This document shows, piece by piece, positions 16,794 to 25,019 of a stretch of 64,000 bases of DNA. Location of the stretch: positions 62,001-126,000 of the forward strand of contig CACKMK010000001.1 of the NCBI GenBank assembly GCA_902601345.1, given 5' to 3'. Both the position numbers and the translations under genes were made by a program. How positions within the stretch are numbered: the stretch's first letter is position 1; each line of letters opens with the position of its first letter. Source of the DNA: an uncultured Candidatus Poseidoniales archaeon (GTDB taxonomy: Archaea > Thermoplasmatota > Poseidoniia > Poseidoniales > Thalassarchaeaceae). The notes under the pieces are model-generated. The model had not been told where the DNA came from, searched no databases, and saw only the letters and a program-made list of their open reading frames with translations.

Positions 16794-17934
16794 CTGGCAA
16801 AAAATCCTTGAGACGCAGCTTGCTGAGAATTCCCCTCCTATAACCGTAGAAGACGCTGAGAAAATATACCTCCACGCGCCACTAAGTGAATTGATGTATG
16901 CTGCTTCAGAGAGAAGAAAGTCACAAGTACCTGGAAATATCGTTACTTTTATGATTGATAGAAATATAAATTACACTAATATTTGTACAATTAACTGCAA
17001 TTTCTGCTCCTTCTATCGTTCACCCGGTCATGAAGAAGGATATACCCAGACCTTCGACCAGATTAGCGCTAGAATTGAAGAGTTAGAGGAACTAGGCGGT
17101 TCGAGAATCTTGATGCAAGGGGGCGTTAATCCCTCATTAAACTTCGAATGGTACACTGAGTTACTATCAGAACTCTCTAGGAGGCATCCTTCTATAGCTT
17201 TGGACTGCTTCTCGCCCATTGAGATTGAGGGAATATCAGAAGTCTCAGGCATATCCACGATTGAGGTCCTATCGCGACTTCGCGAATCTGGTATGCACGG
17301 GCTTCCGGGGGGAGGCGCCGAAATGCTCGTTGATAGCGTTAGGAGTGGCATTTCACCCAAGAAAGGGTCCTCCGAGAATTGGATTAGGGTAATGGGGGAG
17401 GCTCAATCACTGGGTCTAACAACATCTGCAACCAACGTTTTTGGCTTCGGCGAGAGTATCAGAGATAGGGTTGAGCACATGAAAAAGATTAGATCATTGC
17501 AGGAGAACTCATTGTCAAATGGCTACCTTGGATTCACATCATTTATCTCATGGCCAGTAATGCTCGAAAACAATGCTTTCGGAAAAGTTGGGATTAGGAG
17601 GGGTGCGACAAACATAGGTGCAGGCTCAGTGGAGTACCTTAGGCATGTTTGCGTATCTAGATTATTCATGAATAACATTGACCACATTCAAGCTTCTTGG
17701 CCAACTATGGGATTGAATGTGGCTCAAATCGCTTTGACGGCAGGTGCAGATGACATAGGATCAACTATGATGGAAGAGAATGTAGTCTCGGCTTCTGGAA
17801 CTACAAAGACGGAGGCTACTATTTCCGAATTGAAGCAATCCATACTAAGTTGTGGCTTCACTCCAGCTAGAAGGGATTCAGATTACAATATTCTGGAAAT
17901 TCTAGAAGAGGATGAGGCTCAATTACAGGTCTGA
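16786..17934 (+). CDS. mqnC: Cyclic dehypoxanthine futalosine synthase-like radical SAM enzyme
   Basis: A 382-residue radical SAM enzyme. The cluster motif is C67-x3-C71-x2-C74 (NICTINCNFCSFYR). GGSRILMQGGVNP, LPGGGAEMLVD, NIQASW-like (HIQASWPTMG) and STMMEENVVSASG are all characteristic of MqnC, which closes the ring of dehypoxanthine futalosine in the futalosine route to menaquinone. The relatives CofH and MqnE are the main alternatives, but the motif set favours MqnC. Other mqn genes are not in the window. ATG at 16786 overlaps pepP; the 3' end overlaps the convergent membrane-protein gene by 12 bases. Confidence 0.87.
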   Translation: MTDWQKILETQLAENSPPITVEDAEKIYLHAPLSELMYAASERRKSQVPGNIVTFMIDRNINYTNICTINCNFCSFYRSPGHEEGYTQTFDQISARIEELEELGGSRILMQGGVNPSLNFEWYTELLSELSRRHPSIALDCFSPIEIEGISEVSGISTIEVLSRLRESGMHGLPGGGAEMLVDSVRSGISPKKGSSENWIRVMGEAQSLGLTTSATNVFGFGESIRDRVEHMKKIRSLQENSLSNGYLGFTSFISWPVMLENNAFGKVGIRRGATNIGAGSVEYLRHVCVSRLFMNNIDHIQASWPTMGLNVAQIALTAGADDIGSTMMEENVVSASGTTKTEATISELKQSILSCGFTPARRDSDYNILEILEEDEAQLQV

Positions 17935-19008
17935 TAGTTCTGCTCTACCACTAATCACAGGGGCCCTGAGAATTTGTGTCGGCTCCTCGGATTGTGGCAT
18001 AATTATTGGTAAAACCCAGAAAATCCTCCTACCATTGGATTCAAGAAACTCCAAAATAACCTCCCAATGGATAGCGACTAGTGACGAATACACGGTACCT
18101 GGCCATTGGTCTGATGGCATTTCCAGTGTGAATTCTGTTGTAGAATCAATGCTCTGTGTCCAATCGCCTTTTTCCATTATCCTGAGGGGTTCAAGAATAA
18201 CTGATTTCTTCGAAGATAGTTGCATCGGAATAGATTCTCCAACACCTGTTCCAGTCTCATCTCCAGAGGCCAGTCTTTTCTCGGGTAACCTAGTTGACAT
18301 TCCAGGAGCAGGCTGTCCAGCTTCATGTCTACCTAGTGTCGATAGTACCGAACTCCTCTCCGGCATAGCTACACCGACTTGGACTCTAGACCTAATTAAC
18401 TGCAGATTTTTGTCTTTTTTTTGTACTTCGATATCTATCGCTCCCCTCTCAGCACTTATGCTAACTTCTGGTTCTTCGTAAGGGCTCTCTGAGATTTCTT
18501 TCTGCCTATTGAAATCTCTGAAGTTTGCTATTGTTCTGAATACAAGTGGTAAGATGAATAGTGGGAAGGTGTAGAATAGCAACCTAGGATAGTCCAACGG
18601 ACCTATGGAAATCGAGCCTGCGATAGTTTCACCGATTATTCCCTGTTCGACTAATCCTGGCTCTATAGCATGAACAAACAGAGAGAGTATTAGTAATGAT
18701 ACTGTGGGGATGATTAGCTTTCTAGAGATGTTGTGAAGCCTGTCTGGTCTGATAAACCAACCTACTCTTGTATCAGTCAAGAAACGTGGAGGAGAATCCG
18801 TAATTTCGCACTCTAGCTCTAGCAACCCATCATCCCATTCTTCCTTCTGTCTCCATTGAACGAACCAGTCATCTTCTGATCCAATTGTGAAACTAGTCAC
18901 ACTCATGCCAAAACTATCGATTGTAGCCATAGAAATTGGTATATTTGTAGGATTCACGTGTTCCAGTTCAAATGGGGGGTACCTGATGCTCTGTACGTAC
19001 CTATCCAT
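17923..19008 (-). CDS. Two-helix membrane protein, unknown
   Basis: About 361 residues when started at ATG 19008, one base after the ggr stop codon; an upstream in-frame ATG at 19047 would overlap ggr. A beta-rich, acidic N-terminal domain of about 95 residues precedes two hydrophobic helices (about 98-115 and 142-159). A hydrophilic, probably disordered stretch follows, and then a C-terminal beta-rich domain of about 110 residues with PSDQWPGTVYSSLVAIHW. I do not recognise the family; a beta-sandwich pair split by a membrane hairpin is the best description. It is the third gene of a topA-ggr operon, so a link to membrane lipids is possible but unproven. Confidence 0.68.
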   Translation of the reverse strand: MDRYVQSIRYPPFELEHVNPTNIPISMATIDSFGMSVTSFTIGSEDDWFVQWRQKEEWDDGLLELECEITDSPPRFLTDTRVGWFIRPDRLHNISRKLIIPTVSLLILSLFVHAIEPGLVEQGIIGETIAGSISIGPLDYPRLLFYTFPLFILPLVFRTIANFRDFNRQKEISESPYEEPEVSISAERGAIDIEVQKKDKNLQLIRSRVQVGVAMPERSSVLSTLGRHEAGQPAPGMSTRLPEKRLASGDETGTGVGESIPMQLSSKKSVILEPLRIMEKGDWTQSIDSTTEFTLEMPSDQWPGTVYSSLVAIHWEVILEFLESNGRRIFWVLPIIMPQSEEPTQILRAPVISGRAELSDL

Positions 19009-19009
19009 G

Positions 19010-20215
19010 CTATCCCCACAACACGGCTTTAGCGGCCCTACCTGCAAGCCTCCTGAACTCCGGTACTTCCCTGAGCATCTTGATTCCTAGTGGTATTGGA
19101 TTCTCAATGTCCCCGAATTCATTTATCAAGTCAGTAACCTCGGGCCTCGCCCAAACATCGAATATCCTCTCAAGCTCGACATCACTCATTTCAGTCAAAA
19201 ATGCATCCCTTAATGCTCTCTTCTTCCTCTGATTCCTAGCCATCTCCTTTAGCAATGCAGATATTGATTTCATTGTACCTAGGCTTAGTTCGTTATTCAC
19301 CATGCATTTGCTGAGCCTGGGCACGAGTAGGTCTACTTGTTTGAATCCAGGGCCTATGCCTCCCCCGGTTGTTGGTTTACACACCCCAGCAGAGTCTCCG
19401 AAAAGTGCCACCCTCTCGATTAGCGGCTTTCTAACAACGCCACTAGGAACCGGACCGCAAAATCTGGCTACTTCAGAACATAGCTCGAACCTAGAGTTGA
19501 TTTTCTGATCTTGCAACAACTGGTCCAGATATTGTTCGCTGGATAGGCCATTCATCAACTCGGCCTTTGTCCATGTACCTACTCTAGTAGTATCTCCAGT
19601 GGGTATCGCCCAACTAAAGAATCCAGGTGCAATATTCTTTCCAGTGTACATGTCTAACATCCCTGAATCTCCATTGTAGCCCGTCACTTCAATCTGGAAA
19701 CCAATCATGGTTTCACGAGGATTCCCCATACGGAAATTTCTACGGACCCATGAATGCGCACCATCGGCACCGCATAGTAGCTTGCAATGAACGGTTTCGT
19801 CGCCATTCGGACCATCTATCTTTACCTCCACGAATTCATCAAAAACTATTGCTGAATACGGCTTTGATGACAGGAGTAGCTCTGTTCCGGTTGCTATTGA
19901 TTGCATTACAACTGCTTCATCGAAGAGTTTCCTACAGACAGAGAATGTTCGTGGAACGCTTGGATCGCCTATCGTAACTCTTGTCCCTGTCGGACTATGG
20001 ATGTTAGCACCCCAGATCGAGGTTAGAATTGTATTCTCCAAACCTACAGTCTTCATTGAAGCGGGATTCACCAAACCGGCACATTGGAACGGCCTTCCGA
20101 TTTGGTCATGTTCTTCGATCATGAGTACGCTGTTACCGTGTTCATTGAACCTTCGTGAAAGATAACCGCCAATTGGCCCTGCACCAACCACGACTACATC
20201 GAACTCACGAATCAT
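19010..20215 (-). CDS. Geranylgeranyl reductase family flavoprotein
   Basis: A 401-residue FAD-dependent enzyme. The N-terminal dinucleotide motif is VVVGAGPIGGYLSRRF, and CAGLVNP follows about 30 residues later, the position where archaeal geranylgeranyl reductases carry a conserved Cys near the flavin. The GDSAGVCKPTTGGGIG segment is the second FAD-contact motif. These enzymes saturate the isoprenoid chains of archaeal membrane lipids (digeranylgeranylglycerophospholipid reductase); other members act on menaquinone or chlorophyll side chains. It lies 17 bases after topA and one base before the unknown membrane protein gene. Confidence 0.88.
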   Translation of the reverse strand: MIREFDVVVVGAGPIGGYLSRRFNEHGNSVLMIEEHDQIGRPFQCAGLVNPASMKTVGLENTILTSIWGANIHSPTGTRVTIGDPSVPRTFSVCRKLFDEAVVMQSIATGTELLLSSKPYSAIVFDEFVEVKIDGPNGDETVHCKLLCGADGAHSWVRRNFRMGNPRETMIGFQIEVTGYNGDSGMLDMYTGKNIAPGFFSWAIPTGDTTRVGTWTKAELMNGLSSEQYLDQLLQDQKINSRFELCSEVARFCGPVPSGVVRKPLIERVALFGDSAGVCKPTTGGGIGPGFKQVDLLVPRLSKCMVNNELSLGTMKSISALLKEMARNQRKKRALRDAFLTEMSDVELERIFDVWARPEVTDLINEFGDIENPIPLGIKMLREVPEFRRLAGRAAKAVLWG

Positions 20216-20232
20216 ATTATACCCATACAGTA

Positions 20233-22464
20233 CTATTTTTTGCTTCTACGCTTGGAATTTATTGTTTTCTTAAGATTTCCAATCAGAATGCTTGCATCAG
20301 ATTTGGTGATTGTTTCTATTGATTCTGTTCTTACTGCCTCAAGAGCCTGCTCAATTGGCATCTCTAGTTTTTCAACCATAGAAATTATTGCAGCTACCTG
20401 CCTTTCTGTTGCAGGGCTATTCCTATCCATATTTAGTAGCCTATCAATCAATTCACTGGCACTGCCATCTTTCCCACCGGAAAGTTCGGAAAGATCCGTT
20501 AATCCCATCTCGCGCAGAATAATATCCAATTCTAGACCTAATCTATCCGAAACTCTAATGATTAACGCAATCTGCTTTTCACTCGGTGCGATGTTTGTCT
20601 TCCTTTCTTCGCTGATATCATCAAGAATATTCTTCACATCATCCCCGGACAGTTGCATTAGTGATTTATTTCCTAATATCTCGGAAACTTCCTCCTCGGG
20701 CATATTTGCCAGTATTCTTTGAAGATATTCCATCTGCTTCAGTGTGGGCTTCTGTTTTCTCTTTTCCAATGCAAGAAGGTGAACCTTACGAAACAGTTGT
20801 TCAAATTCGGTCCACTTAGAGTGAGCTTCGGCTAAGCCATCTTCAATTGAATCCAAATCAGATTCCATTATCGCCGTAAAGTCTGCAGAGAATAATTCTC
20901 CATCTGGTTGGTTGTAATGCGGAGCAACGTCTAACCACAAGGTTCTGCCGTTCTTTGTCGGAATCAGTGAGCTTCCGTCTTTTTCGATATAATGCTTCAG
21001 TTCGAGGTTTTTGACCATAGAAACATATGTCGATGGTCGTCCAATGCCACTTTTCTTCATTTCTTGTATAATCGAGCTTTCTGTGAATCTCCTTGGTGGT
21101 TTAGTGAAATCCACAGTTATTTCCGCGTCTGAATCAATATTCCAGGATTCCCCTATAGTAAATCCGACTTCTGGGGGTTTTGTTTGGACTTCACCCATGG
21201 ACCACGAGAATACATTTTCCCATCCATCGTGCGTCCTCCATGAAGCGGTTCCAGTGATTGGTACCTCCACCCCGTCACATGTAAATTTCAGAGTCCTCCT
21301 TTCCCTAACGGAATTGGACATTTGGCTGGCTGCAAACCTTGACCAAATCAATTGATACAATTTCTTTTCATCTGTATCCTTCCCTGCACTTTCAATCGTC
21401 GGATCACTCGGCCTAATTGCTTCGTGAGCGTCCTGAACATTGCTGCTCTTCTTGCCTGAGTCACCCACTCCTTGGCCCAGATATTTTTCTCCTAGTTTAC
21501 TGGATATATGGTTTCTTACGCTCTCCCTGGCCTTTACATTAGTTCTAGTTGAATCGGTGCGAATATAGGTTATGTATCCTCCATTATACAGGGATGAGGC
21601 GACACCACTAGTCTTTGATATGGACCAGCCTAAAGTAGAGTTAGCAGTTTGAAGCATAGTATCAGTTGTGAATGGTGGTTTTGGTTTTCGATTGACCGTT
21701 CCCTCCTTGCACGCTGTTAGAATCAATTTTTTTGAGGAGTTTATCTTTTCAACAGTTAGTTCAGCGAGTTTAGTATTTGAGGTTCTATTCGGATGATGTT
21801 TTCCATCATCATCTAACCAAGCATCGGGATCCTCAGATTCGTGGAACCTAACATTCATCTCAATCCCATTAGAAATAGCCGAAACCGAATGGTATTTTTT
21901 GGGCACATGGTTATCTCTCTCCAACTCCTTTTCTACAATGAAGCCAAGTGTTGGAGTCTGAACCCTCCCCATTGACTTCAATTTCCATGATTTGCAGAAT
22001 TTTGAGCATCTCCAGCCTACCAATCTGTCTATCAGCCTCCTAACTATGGCTGCATTGACAAGATCCATGTCTACATCTCGTGGCTCGGAGATTGCAGACA
22101 TTACCGCGTCCTCCGTAATCTCGTTGAACGAGATTCTCTGTATCGAGTCAAATCCGGAAAGAATTTCCTTGAGTCTCCATGCAATAAATTCTCCCTCTCT
22201 ATCAGGATCAGTAGCAATAAAAATCTCGTTCACGGAAGACTTGGAGGCTTTGTTCATAATCGCAGATAGTTTCCTCTCCGCCTTTTCGTCTGTCCAACTC
22301 CATGGTGGATTGGGCAACTCCCCCTCTTTGTAAGCCCACATTGCTTTGTTGTTAACTGGTAAATCCTGAACATGGCCATTGCAAGCATCTACAATCCAAC
22401 CCTTTCCGAGGTACTTTTTGATAGTCTTAGCCTTAGCACCGGATTCAAGAATTACTAGTTTCAT
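20233..22464 (-). CDS. topA: DNA topoisomerase I (type IA) with unusual C-terminal repeats
   Basis: About 743 residues from ATG 22464, where MKLVILESGAKAKTIKKYLG begins the TOPRIM domain; the longer frame to 22533 has no family match. DPDREGE is the TOPRIM metal motif, and GGYITYIRTDSTRT carries the catalytic tyrosine. The enzyme relaxes negative supercoils. The C-terminus lacks the CxxC zinc fingers usual in TopA. Instead it has three copies of a roughly 55-residue unit beginning PTLKQMEYL, APSEKQIAL and PATERQVAA, each ending in a short helix. It heads the topA-ggr-membrane protein operon. Confidence 0.92.
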   Translation of the reverse strand: MKLVILESGAKAKTIKKYLGKGWIVDACNGHVQDLPVNNKAMWAYKEGELPNPPWSWTDEKAERKLSAIMNKASKSSVNEIFIATDPDREGEFIAWRLKEILSGFDSIQRISFNEITEDAVMSAISEPRDVDMDLVNAAIVRRLIDRLVGWRCSKFCKSWKLKSMGRVQTPTLGFIVEKELERDNHVPKKYHSVSAISNGIEMNVRFHESEDPDAWLDDDGKHHPNRTSNTKLAELTVEKINSSKKLILTACKEGTVNRKPKPPFTTDTMLQTANSTLGWSISKTSGVASSLYNGGYITYIRTDSTRTNVKARESVRNHISSKLGEKYLGQGVGDSGKKSSNVQDAHEAIRPSDPTIESAGKDTDEKKLYQLIWSRFAASQMSNSVRERRTLKFTCDGVEVPITGTASWRTHDGWENVFSWSMGEVQTKPPEVGFTIGESWNIDSDAEITVDFTKPPRRFTESSIIQEMKKSGIGRPSTYVSMVKNLELKHYIEKDGSSLIPTKNGRTLWLDVAPHYNQPDGELFSADFTAIMESDLDSIEDGLAEAHSKWTEFEQLFRKVHLLALEKRKQKPTLKQMEYLQRILANMPEEEVSEILGNKSLMQLSGDDVKNILDDISEERKTNIAPSEKQIALIIRVSDRLGLELDIILREMGLTDLSELSGGKDGSASELIDRLLNMDRNSPATERQVAAIISMVEKLEMPIEQALEAVRTESIETITKSDASILIGNLKKTINSKRRSKK

Positions 22465-22533
22465 ACGATGCCTCTGGATATGTTCGGCCGTAACATGACC
22501 TGTATAAACTAGGTGGAGCCGTGGAACTCTCAA

Positions 22534-22559
22534 CGCACGCGTAGGCGCGAGCGCGCGCG
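22534..22559. other. CpG-rich alternating purine-pyrimidine tract
   Basis: A run dense in CG/GC dinucleotides lies in the gap between the divergent topA and pyrD starts. It stands out against the moderate-GC surroundings and could be Z-DNA-prone or form stems. No function is assigned. Confidence 0.4.
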
Positions 22560-22640
22560 AAACCGAAGTTGTTTGTCAAAGGATGTAATTGTTAGATTTG
22601 TAACGTAACGATTGAAGAATGGGTGCGTTTGGCGTAGGTG

Positions 22641-23744
22641 ATGGGAATAGCGTGGAGAGTTTTGGGAAGTCCCGCACTAAGACTCATTGACTCCGAGACT
22701 GCACACACTATTTCCATGAAAGTAATGAGGGGTTTTGGAGAAACTAGTGTGGGTCAGAACATGCTGAACACCCTATACAGTCCCCCAGAAGTCCCAATTG
22801 AGGTCTTTGGAAAGATGTTCCAACACCCTCTAGGTTTAGCGGCTGGTTTCGATAAAGGTGCAGAGGCGCTCATGGCTTGGTCTGCTATGGGATTCTCATG
22901 GACAGAGTATGGCGGAGTTACAAGATACCCGCAGGATGGAAATCCAAAGCCTCGCATGTTCCGTGCAAATAGGCATAGAGCACTAGTGAATAAAATGGGT
23001 TTCAACAATCCCGGTGCAACTGAAATTCGAAAGAGGTTGATTTCACGAAAATCCGAAGATAAATGGCCAAAAACACCAGTTGCTGCCAACATTGGTAGGT
23101 CTAAGAAGGTCCCAAATGAACATGCAGCAGACGATTACGCATCTACACTTGACATCCTTTGGGATCACGCAGACATGTTCGTACTCAATATCTCTTCACC
23201 AAATACCCCAGGTCTTAGAGATCTTCGAGGTCAAGAGCACCTATCTTCTATTCTAAGTTCATGCAACAAGATACGAGAAATGAAGGGAGACCACAAGCCA
23301 ATTTTACTGAAGCTTTCTCCTGATAATGGTGATGATGAAATACTGGAAACCGTCTCTCTTTGTTTAGCATCTAGTGTTGATGGCATAGTTGCCACGAATA
23401 CAACCATAAAGAGGCCAGCACCACTATCCACTCAGTCAAGAAAGGCTTTCTCAAGTGACGGGGGGCTGTCCGGACGCCCTCTAAATTCCCGCTCTCTTGA
23501 AGTGATAAACATGGCCTATGGAGAAACTCAGGGTAAAATTCCCATTGTTGGAGTGGGAGGTATCGAATCCAAGGAAACTGCGTGGGAGGCAATAATTTCT
23601 GGAGCATCCCTCATTCAACTTTATTCGGCACTGGTATTCAATGGCCCTACAGTGGTATCAAGTATTGTTAGAGGAATAAAGAGCAGAGTTAGAGAGTCCG
23701 GCTTTTCGTCTTTGTCTGAGGCAGTTGGATACAAACACATTTAG
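22641..23744 (+). CDS. pyrD: Dihydroorotate dehydrogenase (quinone), class 2
   Basis: A protein of about 367 residues. The N-terminal amphipathic region (about 1-45, with SPALRLIDSETAH) is the membrane/quinone-associating extension of class 2 enzymes. HPLGLAAGFDKGAEA, NKMGFNNPGA, NISSPNTPGLR (including the catalytic Ser) and VGVGGIES form the FMN barrel motifs. It oxidises dihydroorotate to orotate in pyrimidine synthesis and passes electrons to quinone. ATG at 22641 is preceded by an in-frame GTG at 22638 that adds one residue. It is divergent from topA and overlaps the CcmE-like gene by about 20 bases. Confidence 0.94.
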   Translation: MGIAWRVLGSPALRLIDSETAHTISMKVMRGFGETSVGQNMLNTLYSPPEVPIEVFGKMFQHPLGLAAGFDKGAEALMAWSAMGFSWTEYGGVTRYPQDGNPKPRMFRANRHRALVNKMGFNNPGATEIRKRLISRKSEDKWPKTPVAANIGRSKKVPNEHAADDYASTLDILWDHADMFVLNISSPNTPGLRDLRGQEHLSSILSSCNKIREMKGDHKPILLKLSPDNGDDEILETVSLCLASSVDGIVATNTTIKRPAPLSTQSRKAFSSDGGLSGRPLNSRSLEVINMAYGETQGKIPIVGVGGIESKETAWEAIISGASLIQLYSALVFNGPTVVSSIVRGIKSRVRESGFSSLSEAVGYKHI

Positions 23745-24162
23745 AGATTCACCGCTAGAAAGTACTGTGCAATTCACTAGGCTGTCGCGTCTGCTGATTG
23801 TTTTCGGAACATCGATTGCTATTTTCGGCCTAATGATGGTGACTGTGGACCCTCAAGTCCAGTACAGTGTTGACGAGGTAATGAGTGAACCTGAGAGGTT
23901 CGACCGGGAAACTATCTTCGTTCGTGGAATAGTATCGCCCGGATCAATGGATTATGATGAGCTGGTGTTTATTTTGCAAGGAAGCTCGGAGGAATTGATT
24001 GTTGATTTCGACGAATCTCCAATTCCGGATGGCTTTGATGAGGGGAGGACTATCGCAGTCAGAGGGGTGCTAAATTCGGAATACTCGTCAGAAGGGACAC
24101 TAATTTGGATTATTGAGTCTTTTGAGATACAAACAGGCTGCCCGTCAAAGTATGAAGCTTGA
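23725..24162 (+). CDS. ccmE: CcmE-like heme chaperone, CxxxY type
   Basis: Up to 145 residues. One N-terminal membrane helix (about 22-42) is followed by an OB-fold-like domain: QYSVDEVMSEPERF, VRGIVSPGSM, LIVDFDESPIPDGF and AVRGVLNSE match the CcmE pattern. The C-terminal motif is GCPSKYE, that is Cys-x3-Tyr in place of the His-x3-Tyr of bacterial CcmE; the Cys variant is known from archaeal and some bacterial cytochrome c maturation systems, where Cys would hold heme. The TTG start at 23725 overlaps pyrD; a GTG at 23767 is an alternative. No other ccm gene is in the window. Confidence 0.75.
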   Translation: MDTNTFRDSPLESTVQFTRLSRLLIVFGTSIAIFGLMMVTVDPQVQYSVDEVMSEPERFDRETIFVRGIVSPGSMDYDELVFILQGSSEELIVDFDESPIPDGFDEGRTIAVRGVLNSEYSSEGTLIWIIESFEIQTGCPSKYEA

Positions 24163-24183
24163 TTGACTGGGCATATTCATAGG

Positions 24184-24490
24184 TGTCGTCATTACGCGAT
24201 AATTGGGCTAGAGGGGGAGTTGACGTGCTCTATTTTTCACAAATCGTTGATAATGGTGACTCGAAGTCCGAGGGCGGCGCAAACGAGCCTTTGGGATTAC
24301 ACCAGCTAACTGCGATGTCTCGCCCCCAAGAGATCCAGGTTGGCGTTAGCAGAATCCGGAGGGATTCTGTAAGCGTCTCACGCCCGGGAACCAGGTCAGG
24401 CGCGGAAGCGAGCAGCCCGACCGGGGATGCTGGATGCCTTGGGACTTCGGGACGGAGAAGGCCGGTGCTGCACTCTCACTGATGACGAGC
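24184..24490 (+). ncRNA. Signal recognition particle RNA (7S RNA)
   Basis: The 349-base gap after ccmE holds an archaeal-type SRP RNA. The helix 8 signature is near 24390-24420: CCAGGTCAGG, then a GCGGAAGC hairpin with the GGAA tetraloop, then AGCAGCCCGACC. The Alu-domain side has TGCTGCACTCTCAC near the 3' end, and GAAGTCCGAGGGCGG lies in the long stem. TCGTCAT at 24186-24192 pairs with ATGACGA at 24482-24488, forming closing helix 1 and setting approximate ends. The RNA scaffolds SRP54 and SRP19 for membrane-protein targeting. Exact termini are estimates. Confidence 0.88.
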
Positions 24491-24510
24491 GTCCACCGAG
24501 GACACGCCCA

Positions 24511-24984
24511 CTACTCGGGTATCCCGGGTAATCCACCCATTTTGCATACAATTTCGAAATGCTCTCTGTTAACAGGCTGAACTGAAAGTCTCTGACCTCT
24601 TTGCAAAAGGGGCATTCCCTCTAGATCTCCATTGGATCTGAGGTCTGGAAGATTCACTGATGCGATTGCTGATACGGGTTCAATGTCTACCATGACCCAC
24701 CTAGGATTTTCTACCGATGCCTTTGGATCGAAGTATTTTGATTCTGAATCTTGAGCTGTATGGTCGGGATATGCCCCCTTGCAGACCTTTGCTATTCCCG
24801 CAACATGCGGGGGTTTGCAGTTTGAGTGGTAGAACAGCACCATGTCGCCAACAACCATATCGTCACGCATGATATTCCTAGCCTGATAATTCCTTACTCC
24901 GTCCCAATGTGTGGAGCCATCGGAAACCAGTTGTTTCCAGGGATATACGTGGGGCTCGCTCTTCATCAGCCAATAGTTTGCCAT
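24511..24984 (-). CDS. EVE domain protein
   Basis: About 157 residues from ATG 24984, where MANYWLMKSEPHVYPW begins the EVE fold; the frame extends to 25023 but those residues overlap the upstream exporter gene. NYQARNIMRDDMVVGDMVLFYHSN and the later SKYFDPKASVENPRWVMVDI are typical of EVE/THYN1-like proteins. EVE domains are PUA-related and bind modified bases in DNA or RNA; the natural ligand here is unknown. It follows the RND gene, which stops at 25020. Confidence 0.88.
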   Translation of the reverse strand: MANYWLMKSEPHVYPWKQLVSDGSTHWDGVRNYQARNIMRDDMVVGDMVLFYHSNCKPPHVAGIAKVCKGAYPDHTAQDSESKYFDPKASVENPRWVMVDIEPVSAIASVNLPDLRSNGDLEGMPLLQRGQRLSVQPVNREHFEIVCKMGGLPGIPE

Positions 24985-25019
24985 GAAGGCCCTAGTCAGA
25001 ACATAGCAATAAATTTGAT

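Noticed and set aside
24183..24482. 99-residue plus-strand frame
   Set aside because: It is the translation of the SRP RNA; sequence is explained by RNA helices.
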